Below are positions 8,296 through 16,634 of a stretch of DNA of 64,000 bases, piece by piece. Made by a program: the position numbers and the translations under genes. The notes under the pieces are model-generated. The model worked only from the letters and a program-made list of their open reading frames with translations, was not told where the DNA came from and did no database searches. Source of the stretch: CAZBDU01 sp964490725 (lineage in GTDB: Bacteria > Spirochaetota > Spirochaetia > SZUA-6 > DRHE01); the NCBI GenBank assembly GCA_964490725.1, contig CAZBDU010000016.1:19110-83109 (forward strand), read 5' to 3'. Numbering within the stretch: position 1 is the first letter of the stretch; each line of letters starts with the position of its first letter.

Positions 8296-9429
8296 CTACT
8301 TGGATTCCTTCCTGGCCACGCTCTTTGGCTGATTCCCGAGCCGTCTGATGGCCTCCTCTGTAACTGGGCCCTGCCTGAGCAGCTTCTTGCGGTCCGCCTC
8401 GCTCAACTTCAGCACTCTGTTGGCGATGTCAGAATTGAACGAGGCCGGTTCGCTTTCCTTCACCCCAAAGGACTTGGCCGCCGCCGTGGCGAAGGCCAAC
8501 GCATTTTCATAGGAGATCGGGTGGTTCGTCCGGCTCCCATCGTGTTTGACCAGGGCGCACTCGCTCTCCTTCCCGGGATTGGGCACCAACTCACAGCCTT
8601 CGCGGAAATTCGTCTCCTGCGGCGCAGTGAACGCCACCAGCGCGAGGCCGAGAATGTAGCGGCGCAGCGTCCGCGTCCTCTCTCGATCCGATCCGGCTAC
8701 GGCCCGGAGGGCCGCGAGATTGAGGATGGCGTCCCTCCGGATCTCTCCCCGTACCCGCACGCCGCCGTGGGTCTGCACGGCCGGAACGTGGGCCAAGCCT
8801 AACTCGGCCTTCGGGCCCTTGGTCGCCACCTCGGCGTCCCCGCCTTCCAGGATCTCGCCGGCAATCGTCGAATACTGAGCCGAGCGGGTCAGCGTGTCGA
8901 CGTTGTAGGCGCGGATCACGGACCGTACGATCCTCGGCAGCTTGACCTGTGTCGACCGCGAGTCCCATGAGCCGAACACGATTGACGTAGGCGCGATCCT
9001 CGCGAGCGGCTCCGCGTTCCCTTCATCTCGGTAGGCGCGGAAGGCATCGTGGAGCTTTGGCCCCAGCGTCGAGAAACGCACGATCGCGTCCGCAGCACGA
9101 TGGCTGGCGTCCAGCAGATGAACCCTGCGCTCGCCTGCCTCGATGATCACTTGAGGCACCAGGTGCTTGTACTTCTCGCGCTTGAAGATCGGTTCCATGC
9201 GGTTCGCCTGCGATCCGACGCTGTCGATCTGGCAGACGCTCGACCCATCTTCGAAGCGATCAATGTTGTAGCCAGCCCTGTTCTGGTCGAGCGGGTAGGT
9301 CGGGGGGAAGATGACAGCGTCCCTACCCTCCACGGGCTCCAGCCACTGGTGGATCACCAGCGCGGCGATGTCGCTGTCATCCTTCAGCCAGTCGTCGAAG
9401 TCGGTCAGAGAGATCTGTTCCTTGCTCAT
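8296..9429 (-). CDS. csb1: Type I-G backbone subunit Csb1 (Cas7)
   Basis: GSU0053-family RAMP expected to form the crRNA-binding backbone of the type I-G Cascade. Recognisable segments: VIHQWLEPVEGRDAVIFPPTY near the N-terminus, then GSQANRMEP and the ASHRAADAIVRFS stretch conserved in Csb1. 377 aa, a normal length. The start overlaps the csb3 stop as ATGA. Confidence 0.92.
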   Translation of the reverse strand: MSKEQISLTDFDDWLKDDSDIAALVIHQWLEPVEGRDAVIFPPTYPLDQNRAGYNIDRFEDGSSVCQIDSVGSQANRMEPIFKREKYKHLVPQVIIEAGERRVHLLDASHRAADAIVRFSTLGPKLHDAFRAYRDEGNAEPLARIAPTSIVFGSWDSRSTQVKLPRIVRSVIRAYNVDTLTRSAQYSTIAGEILEGGDAEVATKGPKAELGLAHVPAVQTHGGVRVRGEIRRDAILNLAALRAVAGSDRERTRTLRRYILGLALVAFTAPQETNFREGCELVPNPGKESECALVKHDGSRTNHPISYENALAFATAAAKSFGVKESEPASFNSDIANRVLKLSEADRKKLLRQGPVTEEAIRRLGNQPKSVARKESK

Positions 9430-10247
9430 GCGTCACCTCCTATCGGGGTTGCGAAACCGAATGCTTTGTACCGCTTCTGGTCGTCGCGGAATTGCAGTCG
9501 AAAGCGGAAGCCTCGCCGTCCTGCGATAGGCACGGCGCCGCAGGCGACAGCGGCGGCAGCAACGCCCATCGGCTGACTCCACGCGAAATACTCGAACATC
9601 CACCTATTCCCTTCCGACCCTCGCGGCCGAAAACGCTGGAGGCCGATCAAAGCCATGAGTTCCACGGACGGGTAGGCAATGGCTTCGGCTCCGATAGCGT
9701 CAAGCGAGAACCCGGCGTCCAAGGCGTGAGCGTATCGCCTCGCATCGAAATAGAAGGGTTCCACGACCTTGCGGGGGGATTCGGGATCGTGCGCTACCGC
9801 GCCGCGGTCGAGCCACCCCGTGCTGCTGGCGCCATTGGAGACCGCCGTATGGAGCATGGCCCGGCTCATCACGGTGACGCGTTGTTGCCCGGCCCATGTC
9901 TTCAGCGCGCTGCCCACGCCGGTGTCGTCCAGCCACCAATCCAACCGCAGCGAGAGGGGGGCAGGCGGGGACGTCGTGTCGTTAGCGAGCTGGAGACGCA
10001 GCGGGCAGGTCTTGTCGTCGGCAGTTTCGTCATCGGAACAGAGCCACGCGCTGCTCAGACAGGCGAGCAGTGCCGCGAAGCCGGTCCTACAATTCGCGGC
10101 CCCGATCTGAAAAGCCTTGTCTTCGAACCATCCCTCCGTACCGGGCCACAGGCGGTGGGCCAGCTCTAGCAGGCCGCAGCAGGCAAAGAACTGGCCCGGA
10201 TTTGTGAGATCCACCTCTACGGAAAAACCCGGCTCGGGAGTTTTCAT
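9426..10247 (-). CDS. csb3: Type I-G subunit Csb3
   Basis: Recognised by the N-terminal pattern DLTNPGQFFACCGLLELAHRLWPG, here at about 13-36, typical of Csb3 proteins from type I-G/I-U loci. Csb3 is thought to take a large-subunit-like place where Csx17 is absent; that role is inferred, not shown. 273 aa. The ATG at 10247 overlaps the cas3 stop (ATGA), so the longer upstream frame is rejected. No Csx17-type protein is present in the window, which agrees with Csb3 filling that role. Confidence 0.87.
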   Translation of the reverse strand: MKTPEPGFSVEVDLTNPGQFFACCGLLELAHRLWPGTEGWFEDKAFQIGAANCRTGFAALLACLSSAWLCSDDETADDKTCPLRLQLANDTTSPPAPLSLRLDWWLDDTGVGSALKTWAGQQRVTVMSRAMLHTAVSNGASSTGWLDRGAVAHDPESPRKVVEPFYFDARRYAHALDAGFSLDAIGAEAIAYPSVELMALIGLQRFRPRGSEGNRWMFEYFAWSQPMGVAAAAVACGAVPIAGRRGFRFRLQFRDDQKRYKAFGFATPIGGDA

Positions 10248-13006
10248 GCAGAGCCGTCCTGTTCCTCGGGCGAAGAAGGCCCTGCGACAACAGCCGCCTT
10301 GGATGCGGCAATGTCGGCGCAACGCAGCAACGACTCGATCCAGGCCAGACCCCAGCGGCCGAAGCGGAGCTGAAGCCGCCCGAAGCGCTGTATCACCTCG
10401 ACGGCCGCCTGTTCGTTCTCCGCAGTGGTATGCAAGTGGTCGGACGACCGCGGTTCGAAGTAAGGCCGCGCCCAGCCGTGGTGTGCCGCGATCAGGTGCA
10501 GCACGAGGTCCCGTTCACGATGGTTCTCGATCTCCGAATCACGCATGGCATCAAGCAGCGAGCCGAACTCGTGTCGGTAACCGCCCAAAGCACGGGCATG
10601 ACGGTATCTGTCAGACTTGGCCAGCGGCTTGGCGCTGCTGTCGTTGCGCGCATAGCGCTGCCACACCGGACGGTCCTTGCCCTTGTCGTGCCAGCGCACA
10701 GCGGTGACCAGCGCTCCTCGAATAGGCTCAGGTAGGTGTAACCGTTCCGCAATCGCGGACATCTGTACAGCGATGGCATCATTGTGTTCTTCCAGGGTCT
10801 GGCGGAAGCTAGCTGTTTCTGGATCTTCGAGCACCGATCGCCGGGGGGATACAAAGAGCACGAGCTCAAGCGATTCGGTGGTCTCATTGCCCTCCCCGGG
10901 TTGCTCCAGAGGGAGCCGTTCTTTCTCGCGAAGCCCGGAGGGAGCGTGCTCAGAGGATTCGCCAGGGTCTAGCCGCTCGAAGCGCTCGCCGTCCGCCGAC
11001 CGCCGACACAGCCACCGCTCCCGGCGGTCAAGTCTCGCGCTCGTTTCGGCCACATCAAGAGAGAATCCGTCGGAGGGCTCCCTAGCCGTGGCATCAAGCA
11101 TCCCATTCCTGTCCAGGCCACCGGCTTCCACCGGCAGCACGACCGTTCGAAACGCCAGCACGAAGTCCTTCTCCATGATCTCCGACAGCCTGGACCAGCG
11201 AGCGCCGCCGCGCTCATCGAGCACGACGACGTGAAAGTCGGCGTCCGGGTTCGCTTTCCGATGATTCTTAAGCAGGCTCTCAAGCGTGCTCCTCACGCGC
11301 TCGGTCTGGTCGCGCACCCGCTCTCGCGACTCGACGCGGCACGCGAGGAACCAGTCGCGCAGCGTAGACTCATCGGCCTCAGACTTGGCAAGGAGATCGA
11401 TTTCCCACCGCCAAGCCACAAAGGTCTCCGGTGCGTCCCTCGTGAGCCCATGAAGAAACCGCGCCACTTCCTGTCGGCCTGGCATCTCCTGAACGCTTGT
11501 GAGCGACCAGGCGTCGAGGAGGATGTCCGTCAACGGCGGGGCTTCCGGCCTGGGAGAGAAAGCCGCTTCGCGCTCGTCGGCGCTCAGTGCCTCGACAAGT
11601 CGGCGCATGCTACCGGGGCTAGCGTCGATACCGTCCGCTTGTTGCTTTTCCCATTGTTTCAGAAAGTCGAATGTGGCCGCGGTGGCTCTGTCGAGGTCCG
11701 ACAGCTTGTCTCTCTCCGAAGCGTCCCCCACAACATCCACATGGGCACGGAGGCGCTTGCCGCCACGGCGATTGACGCGCCCCAGCCGTTGGATCATTGC
11801 GTCAAGCGTGGTCAGGTCGCACACCATGTGATCGGCGTCCAGGTCAATCCCGACCTCGCCCGCGGGCGTGCTGACCAGATACACGCTGCAATCGGGTTTC
11901 GACCCATCGAGGAAATGGCGGATCACGCGAGCGCCTGCGCTGGGCGGCGGCTGTCGCATCAATTGGTCGCGCTCGTGCCCGCGGATCGTGCCGGTGAGTA
12001 GGGCGATTCGTCCTTCGCCGCCGGTCCCCAACGATTCTTCGAGCACCGAGCGGACACGCCGAGCCTGTTCTGGAGAGCGGACGTAGATCAGGATTTTTGC
12101 ACCAGCTACCTCATGTACCCTGCTGCACATGACGATTTCTTCAACGACCCTGTCCTCTCGGACCGGATGAAGGTACAGCTGCTTCACCGCAGTCAGGCGA
12201 TCCTGGACGATCTGGTCGTTGTCATCTCCGGGCTGAAGAGCGAAGGTATCCTCGTCGTCTCCTCGCGATGTTGCCGACAACTCGACTATTTTGATGGAGC
12301 GCCCTATCGGGTCCGTGGAACCGTTACGTTCCACTTCCAGGCACTGTTCTTGCGCAACGGCCCGCAGGAGATCGCTAAATGCTGGAGTGAGATGAGCCTC
12401 GTCATGCACGATCAATACATCTTGCCCGATCAGCCCAGCGTGGTGCGCGCGAAGGTAGCGACCGTCCCCGTACCCGCTGAAAAGCAGCTTGCTGCCGACC
12501 ATGTCGATCGTGCCAACGAGGATAGCGGGACGTGCCGGATCTGCCTTCCATTCCTCGTTGTCGGCCAGTTCTCCACGGAGCGTGCTGACTCCGAGCACTT
12601 CCTCATTGGCATCCGCCGCCAGAGCCTGCAACGTTCTCTTGAGCGCGACGAGGGTCTCCTGGTAAGCAACCCTCCGAGCGTCTTGAGGGTTCCGCAAACG
12701 CTGACGCATCGTTTTCACGACATCGCTTGCCTGGTCGACGACTGTCCGGCGATTGACGATGTACACCAGACGTCGTGGAAGTGGAGGCCTGCCGCCATCG
12801 CGGCTCTGGGATGCCAGCGCGATGAGCCAGATCGGAATAACAGATGTCTTGCCCAGACCTGTCGGAAGGTTGCATGCCCCTGGAAGATCGCCAGCCAGCA
12901 TACGCTTGAACAGCCTCACTTGCCAGCGCATCGGGTCATAGCCGGTCAGAGCCTGGAAGCATGCCTCAAAATGCGGAACGTGTTCCAAGGGCGAGCCTTT
13001 CATCAT
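10244..13006 (-). CDS. cas3: Type I-G Cas3 helicase with C-terminal HD nuclease
   Basis: Degrades DNA recruited by Cascade. Domains in order: helicase with Walker A PTGLGKTS at 48-55, DEAH at 202-205, and motif VI-like QRLGRVNRRGG; then the HD nuclease at the C-terminus with WHDKGKDR (His-773, Asp-774), YRHEFGS near 810 and AAHHGW near 840. The helicase-then-HD order is the type I-G arrangement, the reverse of most Cas3 proteins. 920 aa. The start at 13006 (ATGATGA) overlaps the stop of the SWIM gene, so the two are translationally coupled. By eye the cas genes have somewhat lower GC than flanking genes, as expected of a transferred cassette. Confidence 0.92.
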   Translation of the reverse strand: MMKGSPLEHVPHFEACFQALTGYDPMRWQVRLFKRMLAGDLPGACNLPTGLGKTSVIPIWLIALASQSRDGGRPPLPRRLVYIVNRRTVVDQASDVVKTMRQRLRNPQDARRVAYQETLVALKRTLQALAADANEEVLGVSTLRGELADNEEWKADPARPAILVGTIDMVGSKLLFSGYGDGRYLRAHHAGLIGQDVLIVHDEAHLTPAFSDLLRAVAQEQCLEVERNGSTDPIGRSIKIVELSATSRGDDEDTFALQPGDDNDQIVQDRLTAVKQLYLHPVREDRVVEEIVMCSRVHEVAGAKILIYVRSPEQARRVRSVLEESLGTGGEGRIALLTGTIRGHERDQLMRQPPPSAGARVIRHFLDGSKPDCSVYLVSTPAGEVGIDLDADHMVCDLTTLDAMIQRLGRVNRRGGKRLRAHVDVVGDASERDKLSDLDRATAATFDFLKQWEKQQADGIDASPGSMRRLVEALSADEREAAFSPRPEAPPLTDILLDAWSLTSVQEMPGRQEVARFLHGLTRDAPETFVAWRWEIDLLAKSEADESTLRDWFLACRVESRERVRDQTERVRSTLESLLKNHRKANPDADFHVVVLDERGGARWSRLSEIMEKDFVLAFRTVVLPVEAGGLDRNGMLDATAREPSDGFSLDVAETSARLDRRERWLCRRSADGERFERLDPGESSEHAPSGLREKERLPLEQPGEGNETTESLELVLFVSPRRSVLEDPETASFRQTLEEHNDAIAVQMSAIAERLHLPEPIRGALVTAVRWHDKGKDRPVWQRYARNDSSAKPLAKSDRYRHARALGGYRHEFGSLLDAMRDSEIENHRERDLVLHLIAAHHGWARPYFEPRSSDHLHTTAENEQAAVEVIQRFGRLQLRFGRWGLAWIESLLRCADIAASKAAVVAGPSSPEEQDGSA

Positions 13007-14781
13007 TCCCACCTCTCCCCGTCGAGCAGCTTCATGAAGTTCCGCTTGGGCTTGTGCGCCGCGCGGACCGATTCCAGGTAGCGCGCGAACTCGGCCTTCC
13101 GGCCCAGGCGCGCCATCAAGTCCTGCACCTTCTTCAAGAGCTCGACCGCTTCCTGGTAGGCGTCGTTGTTCTTGCGTCCCAGCGCCGGCTCGATCATGCG
13201 CTGGTAGACCGGAAGGGCCTCCTCGGGATGCTCCTGCTCCCTCTTGGCGGCCAGCTCCTTCCACAGGGCCTCGGAGCAGCCGCCCTCAGCGGCCTCGCGC
13301 CAGGCCGCCTCGAGGTCTTTCTCCCAGAGAAACACCCGGACCAGCTCCGTGTGGTCCGCCCGGCGGAACCAGCCCCACCGGGTGTCCCGGGCCTCGCGCT
13401 TTGCCCTGGCGATGGACTGTCGCAGGAGCTCCAGCGCCTTGGAGCGCCACGCCGTCCACTCGCCGGCCTTGCCCGTGTGGGCCTTGAGGTTGCGGTACTG
13501 TTGGAGCCCCGGCGAGTCGACGAACTGCGCCCAGATCAGGGCCATCGCCTCGCCGTGGCGCTTCCGGCGGTGGTACTCGTCGGCCAGAAACTCGCGCAGC
13601 CGCGGATCGGTCCGCTCCGGGAAGGCCTTGAGCCCGCGCTCGGCCCATTCCAGCGCCAGGTCGCGCTTTCCCGCCTCCTTGTACGTCTGGGCGATCTGGA
13701 GATAGGCCCAGGCAGAGGAAAGGTTGCGCTTCCTGACGGCCACCAGGGCCTCCACGTCACCCGCCCGCCGGGCCAGAGCTTCCATGATGTGCGTGATCCG
13801 GAAGCGCTTTCCGTAGTCGTCGGCATCGTCGCGGCCGGGACCGAGCGGGGGCACCCTGGCCCATTCGGCCTCCGCCAGCTTGCTGTAGGCGGCCAGCCCC
13901 TTCTGGCCAAGGACGTCCGCGTAGCTCTCCGCCGCCCCGTAGAAGGTGTCCCAGTCGGTGCGCAGCTCCCACGCGAACAGGCGCCGCGCCAGCTCCTCGG
14001 GATCGGGCCGCGCCTTCCCGCACGCCTCGAGGTGGAGCTCCTGGAGGCGCTCGAGGAGGCCGCCCATGTAGCCGTCCGAGTCGTCTACGGACTCCGTCGC
14101 CTGCTCGACGGCTTCCAGGGCGTACTCGGCGAGCTCGATCACCGCGGAGGCATGCCCTTCCTGGAGCAGCTCCTGGATCGAATCGATCGCCTCCTCGATG
14201 CCCGAGGCATACCCGCAGGCGTCGCGATAGTCCACAAAGCCGCCCGCCTCCACCGCCTCGTCGATCGCCTGCCGATAGGTATCGAGGTCGAGGCCCTTGC
14301 CGCCCCGCTTCGCGGCCTTGAGAAGCAGCCGCTGGCGCAGCCGGTCGTCGTCCATGGCCTGATCCATGAGCATGTCCACGAGCGCGTCCCTGTCTTGCGC
14401 GGTGAGCCAGGCGCGCACATCCTCCATCGTCACCGCCGGCCGGGCGGGCTTCTTCCCCGTCCCCCGATCGGGCCGCTGCCGTTCCAGCCAGGCCAGGCCC
14501 ACGGCCACGCAGTGCTTGCAGAAGCTCCCGTCCTGGCCCACCGGACAGGAGCACGAGCACTGGAGCTCGCCGCCTTCGGCCCAGAGCCTGACCCGATACG
14601 GCCTGGTCCCCAGCACCTTCGCTGCGATCGTTCCCCGGTCCTCGGCGAGGGAGCCGACCCGCCCGCTTGCGAAATAGTCCTGGCCGCGCTCGAACGACCG
14701 GGGCCCCGCCGCAAGACGCAGGGCGCGCCGGTCCAGCAGACCGGACAGGGGCGAGCCCTTCTCGGAAGCCTTTCCTGTCAC
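13003..14781 (-). CDS. SWIM zinc-finger protein with helical repeats, first gene of the cas operon
   Basis: 592 aa. A SWIM zinc finger lies at 77-90: Cys-77, Cys-79, then Cys-88 and His-90 (CSCPVG...FCKHC), a fold that binds nucleic acid or protein partners. The remaining ~450 residues are charged amphipathic helices with TPR-like pairs, for example AWAYLQIAQTYKEAGKRDLALEWAERGL and ALPVYQRMIEPALGRKNNDAYQEAVELLKKV. No nuclease motif was seen. The GTG start at 14781 has GGGAG 8 bases upstream. The stop overlaps the cas3 start (ATGA), so it is co-translated with Cas3. I know of no established CRISPR role for such proteins; function is unassigned. Confidence 0.85.
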   Translation of the reverse strand: MTGKASEKGSPLSGLLDRRALRLAAGPRSFERGQDYFASGRVGSLAEDRGTIAAKVLGTRPYRVRLWAEGGELQCSCSCPVGQDGSFCKHCVAVGLAWLERQRPDRGTGKKPARPAVTMEDVRAWLTAQDRDALVDMLMDQAMDDDRLRQRLLLKAAKRGGKGLDLDTYRQAIDEAVEAGGFVDYRDACGYASGIEEAIDSIQELLQEGHASAVIELAEYALEAVEQATESVDDSDGYMGGLLERLQELHLEACGKARPDPEELARRLFAWELRTDWDTFYGAAESYADVLGQKGLAAYSKLAEAEWARVPPLGPGRDDADDYGKRFRITHIMEALARRAGDVEALVAVRKRNLSSAWAYLQIAQTYKEAGKRDLALEWAERGLKAFPERTDPRLREFLADEYHRRKRHGEAMALIWAQFVDSPGLQQYRNLKAHTGKAGEWTAWRSKALELLRQSIARAKREARDTRWGWFRRADHTELVRVFLWEKDLEAAWREAAEGGCSEALWKELAAKREQEHPEEALPVYQRMIEPALGRKNNDAYQEAVELLKKVQDLMARLGRKAEFARYLESVRAAHKPKRNFMKLLDGERWE

Positions 14782-14799
14782 GCAGCGACTCCCGGCACC

Positions 14800-14853
14800 T
14801 CAACCGGCTCCGCAATCACACGGAGCCGGTGCGACCTTCACGTTCTCGGCCAT
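14800..14853 (-). CDS. Candidate 17-residue leader peptide with CDC motif
   Basis: Short frame MAENVKVAPAPCDCGAG with a strong ribosome site: AAAGGAG about 6 bases before the ATG at 14853. It ends 18 bases before the SWIM-gene GTG, and its last codons form a perfect hairpin. It could be a regulatory leader peptide, a tiny metal-binding peptide, or chance. The frame is also open upstream of the ATG, through a probable regulator remnant. Support is the ribosome site and position only. Confidence 0.35.
   Translation of the reverse strand: MAENVKVAPAPCDCGAG
14803..14830 (-). promoter_or_regulatory. Perfect 10-bp hairpin in the leader of the SWIM-cas operon
   Basis: ACCGGCTCCG and CGGAGCCGGT flank an 8-base loop, a perfect 10-bp GC-rich stem 22 bases before the GTG of the SWIM gene. 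There is no T-run after it in either direction, so a classical terminator is not supported. It could control read-through or translation of the operon, perhaps together with the short leader frame that runs through it. Confidence 0.5.
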
Positions 14854-15528
14854 CTGGCGCTCCTTTGCGGGCAAAGATTGCCAGGTCGCAAGCCGGCCTG
14901 ACCATCCTTCACCACATCGGGTCCCTCGAGGCATGGCCCCGGCGAGCCGGTACCCCCGGCGGCGCCACGCTCCCTCGACCCGCCGCCTTTTTCTTACCGC
15001 TTCCTTGTTGCAGACTCCGCAACACCGTGCGCCCTCTCGCGCCGGCTGAGGGGGCCCCAGCCCCGGAACCACGGATACAGAGTGGTGGCGAAGCCGTGCG
15101 GCCCGATGCTCCGTCCTCGCGACGGTGAGGCTCTCCAGTAGCTCGCGATACCTCCTCGTGACCCGGGGAAACGAATGCGAGTCCAACGAGTCGGCGGTCT
15201 GCGGGAGGCGCCGGGACAGTTGCGGCGAGGCTCGCTCACCCGCGATCGCCGGCTTGCCCGAAGAAGCGGCGGCATGTGGAACATGTGGAAACGGGAGCCG
15301 GATCTTGCGCCCGGCGGTGGACCGGTCGATGCCCGGGCGGGCTGCGATCTCTACCCGGCGCAATCCACGAGGATGCTCGAGAAGCGGGGCCTTCGGTTGA
15401 AGCAGTCTCTCCGCTTTGCCTGTGGCCGTTCGCATCTGTCAGCGTTCAAAGTCCAGTGTAACCCCTGCAGCCGGCGAACGCAACAAGAGCGCCCGCGCCG
15501 AACCGCGCCGAACCGCGCCGCTGCCAGG
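14854..15528. other. Intergenic stretch upstream of the cas operon
   Basis: Apart from the HTH remnant at its far end, this stretch holds no frame that reads as a real protein. No CRISPR repeats, tRNA or clear TTGACA/TATAAT pair for the minus-strand operon were found by eye. The cas operon promoter should lie here or inside the HTH remnant. Confidence 0.4.
15124..15435 (-). pseudogene. Remnant of an HTH (WYL-type) transcriptional regulator
   Basis: The frame starting at 15435 opens with GKAERLLQ, LLEHPRGLRRVEIAARPGI and DRSTAGRKI, which matches the N-terminal winged HTH of WYL-type regulators (LLEHPRGL..EIARRLGV.RST..R.I). After about 45 residues the similarity is lost and no WYL domain follows, though the frame stays open. 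I read it as a decayed or frame-shifted regulator transcribed toward the cas operon. Regulators of this class are known to control some CRISPR loci, so this may be a lost operon repressor. Confidence 0.4.
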
Positions 15529-15726
15529 CTACTCGCCCTGATCGCGCAGGAAAGAGCGGTCGAAGCGCGGCAACCCGACCTCTCTGACCAGATGCCCGGG
15601 CACCACCGCGGGCACCGGCTCGGTTCTTCCCAGCCGCTTGCGTATCTGGGGAAAGCGCACATGGTAGTGCGAAAGGGCTTCACCGGTGTGCCCAGAGAAC
15701 GCGGGGATAGGAACGTCACGATTCAC
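15529..15726 (-). CDS. Unrecognised short frame
   Basis: A 65-codon frame from a GTG, containing SGHTGEALSHYHVRFPQIRKRL. The look is protein-like, but I cannot place it in a family and no ribosome site is clear. It may be the tail of a decayed gene upstream of the HTH remnant, or chance in GC-rich DNA. Confidence 0.15.
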   Translation of the reverse strand: MNRDVPIPAFSGHTGEALSHYHVRFPQIRKRLGRTEPVPAVVPGHLVREVGLPRFDRSFLRDQGE

Positions 15727-15831
15727 AGAAAAGCCGGAGTCCCTCCCGGTAGAGCCCCGGAGGCGGGGTCGGCACCGGGAGAAACCCCGAGACCGCCGGA
15801 GCGGAGGGGCGGGGAGGCGCAGCGGTAGTCG

Positions 15832-15860
15832 TTGACAATCATGGTATGAATTACTACGAT
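15832..15860 (+). promoter_or_regulatory. Promoter of the abrB-vapC pair
   Basis: TTGACA at 15832-15837, 17-base spacer, TACGAT at 15855-15860. The predicted transcription start falls at about 15866-15867, on the preferred ATG of the antitoxin, so the mRNA would be leaderless. Confidence 0.7.
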
Positions 15861-15881
15861 GTACGTATGAAATCCATCGTA
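15855..15881. promoter_or_regulatory. Inverted repeat, likely AbrB autoregulatory operator
   Basis: TACGATG (15855-15861) and CATCGTA (15875-15881) form perfect 7-bp arms around 13 bases. The left arm is the -10 box and the right arm lies in the first codons. Binding by the antitoxin would block transcription, the usual autoregulation of toxin-antitoxin pairs. Confidence 0.5.
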
Positions 15882-16088
15882 TCCGAGAAAGGTCAAGTGA
15901 CCATCCCCAAAGCCATCCGGGAGAAACTCGGTATTGGACCGGGGACGGTGCTCGAGATCGACGCGGAGGCTGGCAGGCTGGTCGCGGTCAAGCAGGAACC
16001 CACCGACGTCCTGGAGAAGTGGCGCGGCCGGGGGCGGATTCCCGGCGGCCTGTCGGTGGATGAGTACCTGAGCAAGGTCCGGGGATGA
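15867..16088 (+). CDS. AbrB/MazE-fold antitoxin of a VapBC-type pair
   Basis: Swapped-hairpin AbrB DNA-binding domain: SIVSEKGQVTIPKAIREKLGI and GPGTVLEIDAE. The C-terminal part (TDVLEKWRGRGRIPGG...VDEYL) is the usual toxin-neutralising tail. The ATG at 15867 is preferred over 15846 because the promoter starts transcription there and the domain begins there; neither start has a ribosome site. 73 aa. Stop and the vapC start overlap as ATGA. Confidence 0.85.
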   Translation: MKSIVSEKGQVTIPKAIREKLGIGPGTVLEIDAEAGRLVAVKQEPTDVLEKWRGRGRIPGGLSVDEYLSKVRG

Positions 16089-16501
16089 TTTCCGCTGTGG
16101 ACACCTCGGTGGTCCTCGACGTCCTCATCCCCGGGAGCCCCTTCTCCCAGGCTTCCTCCGAGCTTCTGCGCAAAGCCCGGCGGGAAGGAAGGCTGATCGC
16201 CTGCGAGTGCGTCCTGGCCGAGATGTTTCCGGCCATCGATGATGAGCGGCTATTCGAGGAGCTGCTGGCGGACTGGCAGCTGGATTTTGTTCCTTCCTCG
16301 GCGCAGAGCGCGAAGCTCGCCGGGCGGTGTTTCGCCCGCTACCTGCGGCGGGGCGGCGCGCAGTCAGGAGTGTTGCCCGATTTCCTGATCGGGGCGCATG
16401 CGGAAGTGCATGCCGATCGCCTGCTGGCACGCGACCGGGGCTATCTGCGCGACTACTTCTCGGACCTCCCCGTGCTTGACCCCTCGGGCCCGGCTCCTTA
16501 G
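16085..16501 (+). CDS. VapC-type PIN-domain toxin
   Basis: PIN-domain RNase, 138 aa. The four acidic residues expected for Mg2+ binding are visible: Asp-6 (VDTSVVLD), Glu-46 (LAEMF), Asp-99 (LPDFLIGAHA) and Asp-117 (RDRGY). The start overlaps the antitoxin stop. It likely cuts RNA when the antitoxin is lost; the target is unknown. It lies about 1.3 kb upstream of the SWIM-cas operon on the opposite strand. Confidence 0.87.
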   Translation: MISAVDTSVVLDVLIPGSPFSQASSELLRKARREGRLIACECVLAEMFPAIDDERLFEELLADWQLDFVPSSAQSAKLAGRCFARYLRRGGAQSGVLPDFLIGAHAEVHADRLLARDRGYLRDYFSDLPVLDPSGPAP

Positions 16502-16634
16502 CCCTGCAAGGTGTCTGAGTGTAGCCCCGCCAGAAGCGCAGGGCAATGAGTCTTGAGGCAAGGCCGCTGAGTCCCCGGCCCCCCGCCGCTGCCTTCCATT
16601 CTCGCTATGTGGAATGCGGTTCTCCCTGGTGGTA

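Noticed and set aside
12961..14901. Plus-strand frame of about 640 codons opposite the SWIM gene
   Set aside because: The minus strand carries a convincing SWIM motif, a ribosome site and overlap with cas3; the plus frame has no domain.
15485..15535. Repeated GAACCGCGCC units as a CRISPR-array or repeat signal
   Set aside because: Only two or three short copies in direct contact, with no spacers; simple local duplication.
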